Positions 45,990 through 58,139 of a stretch of 64,000 nucleotides of DNA are shown here, piece after piece. The notes beneath the pieces are model-generated. The model was not told the DNA's origin. It saw nothing but the letters and a program-made list of their open reading frames with translations, and ran no database searches. This DNA comes from Hofstenia miamia (lineage: Eukaryota > Xenacoelomorpha > Acoela > Hofsteniidae): NCBI GenBank assembly GCA_900660155.1, contig CABFPE010000098.1:1560527-1624526 (forward strand). Direction: 5' to 3'. Both the position numbers and the translations under genes were made by a program. Position 1 is the stretch's first letter; every line of letters begins with the position of its first letter.

Positions 45990-46996
45990 ATAACATTTAT
46001 CATTTTGATTGCAGCCCTCTCAGTTGAATAGCTTTTCAGGAAGACAAACTGATTTGATAAACATAACTTATAATCCAAATAAAAATTATCTAGTCGAATA
46101 TTTAAATTATAAAATATACAAAATATCTGAAATATGTAATGATTATAACTCTCTAAATATATTCGGTGACTTTAATATTAATTACTTTAACTCTTATGAA
46201 CGAAATTCTATAAATGAATTGTCTGCTACTTGTAGTTTTCACTGTGTAAATACGGTTTGTCCAACTCGCATGAACAATTTAATTGATTACTTTTTTACAA
46301 AATTCTGAAGTTTCTTTCAAATCTTTAATATTTGAATCATTTAGTGATCATGCACTGTGTACATATATTAGTAACAAAACTACTACGAGCAAGCAATTTA
46401 AAATCATAAATGCAAGAGACTATTTATCTTACTCAGATGAAAAATGGAAAAGGCTCTAAAAAACACCCCCATTTAACTATATTTACATATTAAATCCTGG
46501 ACCTCAAATTATTAATTACATTGCAAAAGAAATCTACAAAGCATTAAACACTGTTGCACCAATTAAGAATCGACGGGTTAAGATTAAAGCAATTAAATTT
46601 CCTTTTTCAAACACCGACGATAATCAAGTCCATGAACTAGTATCAATTAAACGAGAATTGTTTGATCTTGCGAAATCCGAGCCGACAAAGACTAATTGGA
46701 CCAATTACGAAAAATCAAAGAAAGTAATTAAGCAATAAAGAACAAAAAATTTAACTAAAGCTCGGCAAAAATTCTTTAATCAATTAAATTCTACTCGAGA
46801 AAAATGGCGATACGTCCATACATTCATTAGAAAATCTAAAGGTCTTTCATCCGAAATAAATGAATTAAACATCAATAATACGACCGTAACAGACAAAACT
46901 CAAATACTAAATCATTTAAATTCAACATTCAAAGAACTTGGAAAGTTCAATTTCCCACCTTATATGCCGACGACACATGCCTAATAAGTACCGCAA
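45990..46996 (+). mobile_element. LINE endonuclease and linker fragment
   Basis: The endonuclease block NSLNIFGDFNINYFNSYE (46161-46210) with CPTRMNNLIDYFF matches the carboxyl part of the LINE AP-endonuclease. Farther on, ALNTVAPIKNRRVKIKA, ARQKFFNQLN and REKWRYVHTFIRKSKG form the linker before RT. There are frame changes and stops. It is cut by the N at 46997 before RT begins. Confidence 0.75.
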
Positions 46997-47214
46997 NCGA
47001 AATTCTATAAATGAATTGTCTGCTACTTGTAGTTTTCACTGTGTAAATACGGTTTGTCCAACTCGCATGAACAATTTAATTGATTACTTTTTTACAAAAT
47101 TCTGAAGTTTCTTTCAAATCTTTAATATTTGAATCATTTAGTGATCATGCACTGTGTACATATATTAGTAACAAAACTACTACGAGCAAGCAATTTAAAA
47201 TCATAAATGCAAGA
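46201..47214. repeat. 217-bp exact duplication around a single N (probable assembly overlap)
   Basis: Bases 46201-46417 recur at 46998-47214, bounded by the Ns at 46997 and 47215. The repeated piece is the end of the LINE endonuclease. Confidence 0.85.
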
Positions 47215-47215
47215 N

Positions 47216-47463
47216 CTCCAAACAGATATAGAAAAATTAAACAATTATTTGAAAAATTTCTGCTGAATAAGATTCAAAAATGACTGCAGGCATTAGATAT
47301 CTTTATCGCTTACGCAATGTAATATCAAGCAATTATCATAAACAACTAATACATGCCTTCTGTTTGTCTAATTTTCAATGCTGTTCTTTTCTTTTAACTA
47401 ACTTAAATTCGAAACATCGTATGCTTCTATCAAAGATATTTAATTGGTGTATAAAACTCTAAA
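47216..47463 (+). mobile_element. LINE post-RT carboxyl fragment
   Basis: RYLYRLRNVISSNYHKQLIH and then CLSNFQCCSFLL and LSKIFNWCIKL match the segment after RT, as at 26.4 kb. It follows the endonuclease fragment directly, so the RT itself is missing at the N joins. Confidence 0.6.
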
Positions 47464-47639
47464 CTTTTCCCAAAAGCATGACGAAGCATCAGTATATCGT
47501 AATAAATATAAAATATTATCTCCGTTCTATCAAATTCATCTGTATATGCTATCTATCTTTCTTATTTAAATTCAAATCTCTACAAACATCTCTCCTTTTC
47601 CTTAATGACTATATTAAATTAAATGAGCGATCGCAAAAA

Positions 47640-48600
47640 TTTTTGTTTAGATAAAAATTATAATGGCTTTTATCATATATCATTCAGTATGCGTTTCGAC
47701 AAAAAACTCAACAACATGTGCTGTAGTAAATGTAATCAATAAACTTCAAAGCTATCGTTCCACTTTTAATTATTGTTTTGTTGCATTTGACATGACAAAT
47801 GCATTTGACACTATCAGTTATGCAAGTATTCTAGAAAGTTCGAGGAGAACCCCTAAACTCAATCCTTATATTTTCAACTGGTGCACTAGTTTCCATCAAT
47901 GTCGTAAGCATTTTAATGTATTTAATAGTTAGAGTTGATGCCGGGATACCGCAGGGAACGCTTTCAGGTCCAATACTTTACAATACAGCTACCAACGACA
48001 ACACTACAATAGAATTTATCTCAATATTCATTGTTGTTATGCCAAAGATAATACGGTAATTGTGCCTGGAAATTATGACAGCAACGATGGTGCTGAACTT
48101 TCCTTCTGACGTTGCAAACACATTATGCCAATAAAACTTGTCTTTTAATCATAAGAAAAGGGCTGAGTTAATTACTAACTTTGGCACTAAAGATGTTCCC
48201 AAATTGAAGCTATTGAAAGAGTAAATGAGATCAAATTATTAGGGTTAATCATGAAAAAACTTTAAATTCCAGAAGCAAATAGAATCAATTTTCAGTTAAC
48301 AAGGAAAGTATACATGCTGATGAAACTGAAGTACCTTGGCTTTTCTAGAAAAGATATTAATTATATATACAAAGTATGTTATTTATTAATTATACGTGTG
48401 TTGTCTGGGTCTTCAATAAATTTCGAAAGAATGTTTTACAAATGGGTGTTTCAGAGGGGTTTTATTCTATCCAAGATATCATTGAAAATTCTGATGAAAA
48501 ACTATAAATCTGCATTATCCGAAGACCATAATCTTATTCCAGAGCGATCAACATACTGCGAGGCAACCTTGAGAATGTATGCACCACCGGCCTAGAAAAA
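47640..48600 (+). mobile_element. Degenerate LINE reverse transcriptase
   Basis: RT blocks are CFVAFDMTNAFDTISYASIL near 47790, GIPQGTLSGPILY near 47945, and a YAKDNT block near 48045 in place of the catalytic ADD. MLMKLKYLGFSRKDINYIYK (48314) and TYCEATLRMYAPPA near 48580 form the carboxyl part. Many stops and frame changes are present, and the catalytic motif is altered, so it is old. Confidence 0.65.
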
Positions 48601-49124
48601 GTTCACCGAATGGGAACTTTCTTCCTTTCCCTTTCGCTTTTTACGTTTTAATAAAATGAAATATACCTTGTTGTTATACAATATTGATGGATGTGTATCC
48701 GTTGATGATAAAATTTATTTATTCATGTTTATTTTAGTAGGATCCGGCTGTTAACATAACAAACACGAGATTTAGAATATCTCCCAATTAATGAGTAGGA
48801 TCTAGAATAATCACTTCAAGGGCTAGCTAAAAATATCCAGAATGCTATTTGCGTAGTTGTTTTTGCTAGTGAACCCTACAAAACAGCAGGGTGGCATGTT
48901 GAAATCACGCAGGTAGAAATGCTGGGGAACCTGAATAAGTCCTACAGGAATAAATTTTACACAATTAATTTTACAAATTTACATTTGTTTTTTTTGCTGA
49001 GCAATTGCTCCGCCACTTGTTCCACATAAAAAATATTGCTACTATCTACAAAACCAGGGTGTCTACGTTTTCAGAACTAGAAAATCTCATAAAACCTGAT
49101 CTGAAAAACTCAGAAACGAAATCA
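48601..49124. other. Non-coding stretch
   Basis: It probably holds the 3' UTR of the LINE just upstream (AATAAAATG at 48650). Nothing else is recognised. Confidence 0.4.
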
Positions 49125-49128
49125 TTAA

Positions 49129-49752
49129 CCCTTTATCATGCAAAAGCCATTATAGTGGCTTTGAGGCCTGTCATGCACAATAATTTTAGTTTAAGCTTTC
49201 ACTGTCAAATTTTATTTACCAATAATATTAGATAATAGAACATTACAGACTGTTTTAAAACTATGTTAATCATTGTAAGTAAAAGTTAGCTCAGTTTTAG
49301 TTCAGTTTCTTTTATTCATTGGTACCCTTTGTGTGGTGAAGTTGAAAACAAGGCACAACGCACAGGGGCACTTTCAATCATTGATAGAACCTGATTGGGT
49401 GTTAGCTTGGCCATTGGCAATGTCTAGAAATAATGGTGAAAGGTTATATAAGTAAGTAAGTCAATAACTAACTATGGCAATAACAAAAAAAGCATCTCTA
49501 TGTAGTATATTCCTACTTACCAGCAATGTTCACCTTGCTAACTCTGAGCGCTATATTTCTGTAACTGCTGGGGGTAAAGACTTGGAAATTGGCTCAAACT
49601 GTAGACAAAGAATAGCTCTTTCTGCTGATGTTGCAATTTTTTAGTCACATGCTTTTCCCAATGTTCTACTGAGCATGCTCAGTAGGAGCCAATATATTGG
49701 CTTTTGCATGATAAAGGGGGTAGTAATTTCGCACATGCTGCATGATAAAGGG
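49129..49752. mobile_element. piggyBac-type MITE, 624 bp
   Basis: TTAA at 49125-49128 and 49753-49756 flanks ends that are inverted copies over 14 bp (CCCTTTATCATGCA). A further GCATGATAAAGGG lies just inside the right end (49707-49719). There is no transposase frame. TTAA targets and a CCCTTT start match the piggyBac superfamily, but the end sequence differs from the intact piggyBac at 35.8 kb, so a different partner element presumably moved it. Confidence 0.85.
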
Positions 49753-51084
49753 TTAAAGCTCAAACTCGATCAAAATCACTTAAAAGCTTGTAAAAAAATC
49801 AATTATTTTAAACTTCAGTTTCTATTATCAATTGAAAACAATATGTTAGCTACAAAAACTAGAAATTGGTTTGATATCAATCGAAATCAGAAATTTTTTG
49901 AAATACTCGAACTTGGACTGAGTAACTTGAACTGAACTTGAAAACAAAACTTCATAAAACGAAATGAATTTTTCATAAAATATAAGTGCAGCTGGTAATT
50001 TATATTGTTTGTTGAGTAGTCTTTAATTTTAAATACTCACATAGAACGGTATCATAAACAAAACATAATACTTAAAATAAAAAGTAATAAATTACACATT
50101 TTTTTATAAAAATCTGATATATATTACGATACTATTCTCATAAATTTTTTTGTCATTCTTTCAGCAGCACAACCTTAATTAGATTTAGTATGGAAGTAAA
50201 CGGCATAGTGTCAATCTTTCACAAAATTTAAAACAAAACTAAAAAACTTATTTTCATTGAGTAATGTTTGAAATGCACAATTTTTTATATAGGGAACATT
50301 TTACATACATTTTACATTTTCACATAAAAGAAATTCATAAATATTATATTTAATTCTTAATTTGTGACCAACAATTATTTTGTAGAACAGTTTGCTGTTT
50401 CTTCATTTAAATGTTAGCTTATTCATGCAGTACTTATTCATGTAGGATTTAATAGTGTACGACCTAATCGTGGAGGGCTTATACTATGAAGTCGAAATGC
50501 GTACTCGTGGTATTTTAAACGCATTTAACCTACCAGTCTTTAACATTTTTTAAAGGTTTGCACACCTTGAATCTAATAAAAATTTGAGAAAATTACGTTC
50601 ATCTAATTCATTATATTTTGATAAAAATGTGTCGAAAAATTAGGGCAAAACAATTGTATCCAATCCGTCACCTGTCTTCATCCATTCTCCCAATCTTGCA
50701 GATGCCTATGCATTGCGCGTATTGTTAATATGTACATTTAATTAGAAGTGCAGATATAGTCACAGCCACTATCAGTCTACCAGCTGTTAATTACAATGAG
50801 TGATTTTTTTACAATAAATTAAAATTAAAACTTCTAAATTGGTTTGCAATCTTAGAATTTCAGCGAAAATCAAAAAGAACGTATTGCTTTCCAGTTATCT
50901 TTGTAACTAAATACTACTTTCATGAGTATTTTGTAATGAATAAGCATTCTAACAGCTAAATTTTTTGAAAAATTCTTTTTTATGGGATTACTCTATGTCC
51001 TATTTTAACATTAAGCCGCTAATGTTGAAGAATTACCACTATATATTTTGTTTGAAATAATCATAAAAGGACAATAGCATTACT
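49753..51084. other. Intergenic stretch upstream of CEP20
   Basis: No gene or element is recognised. The right end should contain the CEP20 promoter and 5' UTR. Confidence 0.4.
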
Positions 51085-51106
51085 ATGTCTGTGGATTTAA
51101 TTGACG
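51085..51106 (+). CDS. CEP20: CEP20 coding exon 1 (22 nt)
   Basis: ATG followed by SVDLID and the first base of a glycine codon, then the donor GTAATG. It is chosen over the longer ATG frame at 51535 because both its sequence and its phase fit the family. Confidence 0.75.
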
Positions 51107-54100
51107 GTAATGAATGTATACTTGACTAGCATGAGTGTTAGAAAAACGTGCAGGGAATTTTTACGATCTTAATAATCAATATAATTTTAAATGAACTTGT
51201 TCAACAACTGAGCAGAGAAGGAATAATCGCGACATGAGTTAAACCAGAAATCGTTTTCCACAATTTACTTGTGTTTGCAATAAAATCATTTTCGTGAAAA
51301 AAAGAATGCAGATTGTTCAAATAAAGAAATTTAATTTCATTACACACTGATGCATATTTTCTAATTTTCAGTTATTTTGCACGTATTTCTGACATTCCTA
51401 TTAAAAATGATTTATTTCTCAGGAATATTAATTACATAGAAGTTTCAAAGTTTATCAGTGACGCGATATTGATAAGGTTTGTTTCAAATACAGACACATT
51501 ATAAGTATATGTTAAGATAGTGTAAAACAGCAAAATGGCGCTAAATCAGGGAGAATATTTTGGCGCCTCCAAAGGGCTGCTTGAATACGCAGGTCGAAAT
51601 CATAAAAGAAAACATGCCTTTGAAAGTTATGGTAAACTGAAAGTAGATCTCGACCACAAGAACTTTTTGGAGGCCTTGAATTGGACGTTAACAACATTCC
51701 TTAAAATTTCTATCTACTAAAGAAATTTCAAACATTCAAACTGAGCATTTAAATTAAATTTTACCCAAAAAGCAAAATTTAATTTTCAAATTTTAGGTAA
51801 ATGTTTGTAATACATTCCTTATTCATCTACAATCAAGAAAGTGTAATTCAGAAAAAACATCAAGTTTGCCAGGTTGCAAGGGGAAACAAATTTTATCAAA
51901 GCAAGACTTCGACACACTACAATACCACTTTGTTAGGGAATAATTGAAAAAAAACCTTCCATATTATGGCAATATTTTTGTTAGACTTAAACCCACAGAG
52001 TACCTAATCTCAACTTTCCCTCATTTTAGTCGAACTTTGAAAGAAGTACTCGTGTGTAATTAGCATCTTGGCATGCAATACAATCGTTGTTTTATCTCTG
52101 CTTTAGTAAATATTACTTTGATTAATGAGTAATAGGCACATTTTCGTTCACCTCTTTATTTAGATCCTAAATCAGTTGGTCTAAGCCTTTTTTGAACTGT
52201 GATCCTCAATCCTATTTCTAATGTTTTGGGGAACCCCTTCCCCAACGAAATATTTTTTCCTGTCATGAATTTTATAAATAAATTTTTGACAACCTCCTCA
52301 CTATTTAAGCTATTTCGACAGTTTTCTTATAATTTTAAGCCTCTTTTCCAGTACAAAGTTAAGACTCAAACATCTATTTCCATGTGAAATTGGCATAGTT
52401 CCGAAGAACTAGGCAATGCCGAAAAGAGTCGCGCCCCACTGGTTGAGAACTGCTGTTCTAAGAAAATTAATAATACAATATATTCTATATACATGTGTGT
52501 TTTGTTTGAATTTAACAAAATCGTCATAAACAATTTGCTATATTTTTTTTAAAATAATGTAATAATATTTAGATATCTTGATATAGAATGTAAATGTATT
52601 TGTATTTATCATTATTTAGGCATTAGAAATTCACTTGAAAAACGAGGTGTGCTAAGTGATATACGAGCAAAATTAAGGAAGGAAATATTTGAAACTGTCA
52701 CGGAACCTACAAATCCTTCAATATTGGAACAATGTAGTGAAAATATTCTTTTGAATGAACTAATTCGTGAATATCTAAGTTTTAATGAACTTCATCATAC
52801 AATGTCAGTATTTTGTCGAGGTTTGATTTTTATTTATGCTTTGTTTTTATGTGAATAATTTATTCTGGACTTACCTTATGTTATGTATGTTTTTTCAATT
52901 TTTATGTTTTAAATAATTGGCAAGTTTAGATGCGACTTGTTGCACAGTTTTGCCATAATAATTATGTTGAAGGTGAATACATATGTTGTTACAATAAACG
53001 AAAACGGTAAAACCCAAAAATAAAATTACAAATCCGTTTGATTAACATCAATAATTATATTTGAATGAGTATTTTACTTGCACTTCTATTTGGATTATAT
53101 CTTCGTAAATAGTATAAGTATGAAATTGGGATTCTTAAATCGTTTCCAAAGATTTTTTGCTTTGTGATTGTCTTGTTGAAATTTTATAGTAAATGACAAT
53201 ATATGCAACTTTTTAAGCGTCATTGTAGAAACTGGACATTCACAGCACAGAATTACCCGACAGGAGCTGATGGATCAATTAAACGTCACAGTACCAGAAG
53301 ATTCTTCAGAAATGTGAGCAATTATTGTATTACTTATGATGTTAATATCAGAAAACTTCTGTCTGTGTATTAAAAATATTAAAGAACAAATCAAACTGCA
53401 CATCCAGATCAAATTTCGAATTATATGTCATTTACTTAATCTGTGTTGAATTCAATTTGTTCTATTTTAATGACTAGTGTATTTCTTTACATTCATTGTA
53501 GTGTGTCTTTTCACACATTACTTCAATATGATTCAAAGAGAAATAGATAAGCATGGGACACTCAACATTTGATAAAATATTTTTATTGTCAAATCGTGGA
53601 GGTTAGGTTTTAGTTGGCTGAATAATACCGTCGGGTGATTTCTATTATTACCGCTTTTGATCAGTTATGAATTGTCACTGTTATGATTCTATGGGTTTGT
53701 TTTTTGTTTTGATGTACATGTATTTTTTTGTCATATTCATATTATTTTTATTTGCTCCATCAAACAATTTCACGAATTGTCTGGTCTGTATGTAATAAAC
53801 TGCTCGCGTTCAGTGTCAGATGTGCAATTCTGATCACTTTCGGGTATATATTTGAAAAAAATCGCCCACTGTGTGCGAAGATATCTATTTTAGGCGCTAT
53901 AGACGAATTTAAGTCGCATGCGAAAACTTTTCGAAATTGTTGGCACTAACTACTGACATGACCTGCACAGATTGCTAAAATATCTTAACTCAAAAATCGT
54001 TTGAGTGAAGCAAGCCAGGACCAGGCTTATTATAAACAGGAATATACGATCCTGTGATTGCTAATATTTGACTTTTATTAGTTTCAGTATAGTTAGAGAA

Positions 54101-55989
54101 GGATAATAATGATTTCAGTTTTTATATATTTTGAAAAAACTAAAATCAATATATATATATATATATAAGTGACTATTTTCAATAACGTTTTTCACAAAAT
54201 TATAATACGGACCTCCCACTAGTCCTAATTCCTAATTTTCCCTAAATTTTATAGACTTTACTTTTTGTACTAATTTGATAATATAATAAAAATATTTTTT
54301 AAATCTATTTTTTAAAATTTATTTATATTTTTTCCCTCTCTTCTTCCTTTATCTTATAAAATATTAGCAGATAATATGCTTATAGTTCTTATTTAGTTTA
54401 AAATGTTATATTCATATCTAGTTGTGCTATACACTCTATGTCATTTCTATTCATTAGTGACATTTTTGCAATCAATTATGATAGTGATTATATTTTTGAA
54501 TGTTTTCCTCTTTCACGATGATCTTCTTACTCTATTGTCGCTTTTCGGTTATTTCTTAAGTTTTCAATATCAACATGACAACAAACTATCGAAAAACTGA
54601 CAATAATTTAAATTTAATCGATTCAGAAATTCAAATACATGTATATTCCTACATCAAACTGTATTATCTGCAAATTAAGCGTACATAGATATAAAATAAT
54701 GCAGAGCCAGTTGCGGCAGGACAAATTTTCTTTATGATTTAAATCAAAGCACATTATTAGTTCAATTATTGATTTAAATCAATTACCCTAAAAAAGATAC
54801 AAGTAGTGTAGTCTAATTGTTTTGAAGTCATTTCCCTGATATTGGAATGAATTGGCAAGCTCTGAATTTATTGTTTTGCATGTTTTTTATTTTCAGTTTA
54901 TTTAAATTTGATTAAATATATTGCATTTCCAAAATAGTTGCATCAAAAGGATTTCTAACATTTACTACTTTGGAAGATTATCTGAGCAAAATTGAAATTT
55001 AGATTAAAAATCCGATTTAAATAAAAAATCGCATTTAAATAAAAAAATCCGATTTAAATAAAAAAATCCGATTTTTTGATTTTTTTAATTTAAATCCGAT
55101 TTTTCCCAACACTGCCTAACATACTAACTAATTAACAATACTTATTATTGAAATTATAACATTTAGGAAGGTTTTTCTGAAATTTTAATTAATAGGGCAA
55201 CTGCCCCTGCTTGCAACGCCACTGTGCAGAATTAATGTGAACTTCTTGAACACAATATTTAACTTGACATATAATTGAATTTGTCGTCAGAGATATCTTT
55301 ATGCAATTGTACAAAATGAATTTTTTGAAAAACGGATATCTCCAAAACTAGAAAAAAAATAATGTTGCCATTGTCATAAAAAATGTCACAGTTTATTGCA
55401 AATATGTCACTATTGATTACAATTGAATGGAAAATGGAATAGTACCAATTTCAGTTTTTTACTAGATTCCCTATATGCAATGCTGGGTATAATGACAGAG
55501 TTTCTAGTGATGCTCTTTATTCTTCCTATTTTCAGTGTGCATGTGTTAAATTTGTCCTAATAAACATTGATTTGGCCAAAGAAGTCCTAATAATCCAAAG
55601 AAATATCTTATTTTTTTCCAAAAGTGTCCAGGTATTCTATAATCTATTTTGACTTTTCGACATGACTTTTGATTGTGTAGCAAATGAACTATTTGCATTT
55701 GCGGTGTAATTCTGTGGTTAATGTTGAAACTTTCCTAATGCTAATATTTAGGCCTTTACTTTATGGAATTCTTGCGCTTCTACAAAGGAATTCTGCCGAT
55801 TTAAAACATAAAAAAGAAGATTCATTAATGTATCAGCCAACATTTAATGACAATGTCTCGGATGCTGTCCAAAATATTGAAGAGCTTAGTAACAAAGACC
55901 ACTCATATTCTGATCAATTCCTCACGGATAATGTTCATTCAGTGGATGAACTCTATTTGAATACAAATGATTCAGATGAAAATTACTAG
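51085..55989 (+). CDS. CEP20: CEP20 (FOR20/FOPNL) centrosomal protein, four exons, complete
   Basis: CEP20 is a small LisH protein of the FOP/OFD1 group that acts at centriolar satellites and basal bodies in cilium formation. Exons 51085-51106, 52620-52820, 53229-53313 and 55752-55989 join with GT-AG sites and matching phases into 181 residues (human 174). The start MSVDLIDGIRNSLEKRGVLS aligns with the human amino end. The LisH motif is NILLNELIREYLSFNELHHT (about 49-68), continuing to FCRETG. PLLYGILALLQRN near residue 105 is the other family block. The tail is acidic and Ser/Asn-rich. The first coding exon is only 22 nt; ATG position, donor GGTAATG and phase all support it. Intron 1 carries a hAT-like MITE. 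No damage is seen. Confidence 0.93.
52187..52455. mobile_element. hAT-like MITE in CEP20 intron 1
   Basis: The right end, reversed, begins CAGCAGTTCTCAACCAGTGG followed by GGCGCGAC, the typical terminus of many hAT/Charlie-like elements. The left end (CTTTTTTTGAACTGTGATCC) is a diverged inverted partner. Flanking 8-mers GTCTAAGC and TTCTAAGA agree at 6 of 8 positions, compatible with an aged 8-bp target duplication. There is no coding content. Confidence 0.6.
52620..52820 (+). CDS. CEP20: CEP20 coding exon 2 (LisH)
   Basis: The exon follows the acceptor TTATTTAG. It encodes IRNSLEKRGVLSDIRAKLRK and the LisH motif and ends in phase 1 at the donor GTTTGA. Confidence 0.92.
53229..53313 (+). CDS. 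CEP20: CEP20 coding exon 3
   Basis: The exon follows the acceptor CATTGTAG. It encodes ETGHSQHRITRQELMDQLNV and TVPEDSSE and ends in phase 2 at the donor GTGAGC. Confidence 0.9.
55005..55110. repeat. Short tandem and inverted AAATCCGATTTAAAT repeats
   Basis: About five copies of AATCCGATTTAAATAAA or its partial reverse lie at 55008-55106 in CEP20 intron 3. Followed by TTTTTCCCAACACT, this resembles the end of a hAT-type element. The other end was not identified. Confidence 0.5.
55752..55989 (+). CDS. CEP20: CEP20 coding exon 4
   Basis: The exon follows the acceptor ATATTTAG. It completes a methionine codon, then encodes PLLYGILALLQRNSADLKHK and an acidic tail to the TAG at 55987. Confidence 0.92.
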
Positions 55990-57058
55990 TTTTTTGTAAT
56001 TTTTTATTAGCTTTTCATAGCAATTTGATTAAATCTACCCTACTGTTTTAGAATCCATGAAATAGGACTATAATTTCAACAATGACTTTTTATTTTATAT
56101 TTATTGATTACCAAGTTGCTGCAATTTCAAGATCTGTGATGAGTGTGGTAATATTTATTTCATAAGTTGAATTTTTCAAATCATTGGAGATCTAAAACAT
56201 GAAAGATATATGCGGTATAGTATTAGACCTAAAATTCATCTCTATTCATAATTGTAATTCAACAAACTGTTGGTTTATTATGCATATGTATACTAACGCT
56301 ATGTTGCGTAAGATGTTGGAAACATACATTGAAAATTGATCTTTTTGTGCTTTTTGTTAAATTATATATACATTTGTTAATGAATTTGTATTTAGTAATT
56401 TTCGAAAATTACATTATATACCGAAATAAATAACAGTAAATATGTTCTGAACAACTGTATTTTGAAATTGAAAATCCTACAATGTTTAAAATTCATTTCT
56501 CTTTTTTGGTAAATTCTTTCTTTCTAAAGAAATAGTTACTAGTATGTTAATTTAAATTTATTTTTTCCCGTATAAAGGAGAAAATATATTGTTGACAAAA
56601 TTTTACATATAGTTCTCAATAATATATTATAGATAATTTTATTAAATCTTCACATCATATATTAACAAATAGTATTGCTAATATATTACTGATTTCATAG
56701 CTTTCATTTAAATGTAGATTTGTTCTCCTAATATATGTCCTACTAAATATTTGAAAAAATGGTTTTGTACATTCAAAGCAAAGGATAAAATACATTGTGC
56801 ATTAGTGTAATAAATATATTAAAATCATTTCAAAATCAATAAAGGACAATAGAAAAGGGGGAAATTACATGGAGCACAGTTTTTGAATGGGGAATTTAAG
56901 AATAGAGCAATATGAAACACAATTGAAAATGAAAACATGGGGCAAAAACCGTCACGAATTTCATAATGTAGTTTACATAAATGTATCCCATTTCTATCTT
57001 AAGTTCTGATAGATTAATTAAATTCAAAGAATCTAAAGACTATTAAATATATATATAA

Positions 57059-57094
<36 letters not shown>

Positions 57095-57583
57095 GCACAC
57101 AAATACGGACTCTGGCAATGTTGAGCAATGTTCCAATGACAAATGTCATAAATATAGAAAAAAAATAAAAAACACAAAACTAATTTTCACACAGAATAAA
57201 TATATAATTAAGAGAGAGATTGTGTGCTTCAGGCATTGATCATTAGGATTGTATTTTCTTAAAAAAATATCCCAAAAAAATGTTTTAGAAGAGAAGCAAC
57301 TATAAACTGGTCAATCAAATAAGTTAATATGCGTGTTCTTGTGGACAAAATTTCCCAAGAATAAAATGCCGTAAACATATAACTCCATTGTATTAGATTT
57401 GTTTGCTTATCGACACTTTGTTCTGGGATTGTAGTCCTGGGCGTGAAGGGTCGTATGTTAAATTAATATCACATAATTCACAGAGAATCCTATTGAAATG
57501 TAATATATCTTTTAATTATAAAACAAATGCAAATGGGAGAAAGTCAATGTGTTAAGACATCCATCCTATTTAGCTATCCATCT
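55990..57583. other. CEP20 3' region and intergenic stretch
   Basis: The CEP20 3' UTR should start here; a possible polyadenylation signal (AAATAAATAA) lies near 56422. A (TA)n microsatellite lies at 57045-57092. No other feature is recognised. Confidence 0.45.
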
Positions 57584-57700
57584 TGTACCGTATATTCCAT
57601 TAGGTCGACTCGGCCATTAAATCGCCCCCCTTTCAGAGGCCAAAATATAGTGAATTTAAGGTTGCTTCGTCCTATAAGTCGACCTCCATGTCAGCAATTA
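57584..57700. mobile_element. Short palindromic MITE copy, left
   Basis: It starts TGTACCGTATATTCC and contains GGTCGACTCGGCCATTAA. An inverted partner, ATAAGTCGACCTCC, lies at about 57678-57691. It shares the 15-bp end and the GGCCATTAA/GTCGAC motif with the copy at 58.0 kb. Confidence 0.5.
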
Positions 57701-57930
57701 TCACATATGTCCGAAGCCTAATTTTTAGGTAAAATCCAACAAATATGATGGATCTGACGAAGATTGGCCGATTAATATTATCCCCCTCACCGACACTCGT
57801 TAAAAAGGTTATTACAGATCTACAGTCATGAATATCATATTAAAAACGAAGTTTACATTAAAAAACAATTAAATTAAATATTTTATTCATAGAAAATAAT
57901 TTTATTTCGTTTCGCCTTGAAGTTTGTGTT

Positions 57931-57982
57931 TTAGTAGCTTTCGGGTTTTTCCACCATCACGTCATGCATTTCCTTGTTCAAC
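57931..57982 (-). CDS. Last exon of an unrecognised minus-strand gene
   Basis: This exon follows the acceptor GATTTTTCAG and completes, in phase, the codon left open by the exon at 58985-59253. It encodes LNKEMHDVMVEKPESY and a TAA stop. AAATAAAATT follows within about 45 bases as a likely polyadenylation signal. The gene ends tail to tail with CEP20. Confidence 0.65.
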
Positions 57983-58000
57983 CTGAAAAATCAAGCTTGA

Positions 58001-58092
58001 GAATATTGCCCCGGCCATTAAGTCGACCCCCAAAATTTTATGGTATAATCTGAGCCTAGAAAGTCGACTTAATGGCCGGAATATACGGTACA
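58001..58092. mobile_element. Short palindromic MITE copy, right
   Basis: This piece of about 90 bp has CCGGCCATTAAGTCGACCCC near its left end and, reversed, TATATTCCGGCCATTAAGTC at its right, ending TACCG. TA at the outer edge fits a TA-target superfamily. It lies in the intron between the two exons of the unrecognised gene. Confidence 0.6.
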
Positions 58093-58139
58093 TCGAGATT
58101 GGAATCTTCCTAATCTTAGAAAGGAAGTCGAATTTGCCT

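Noticed and set aside
51535-51720. 61-codon ATG frame as first exon of CEP20
   Set aside because: A donor in it would give the right phase, but its sequence does not resemble the family start, while 51085-51106 fits in sequence and phase.
54403-54600. Hydrophobic 65-codon frame resembling a membrane protein
   Set aside because: It lies in CEP20 intron 3 in T-rich sequence, where hydrophobic frames arise by chance.
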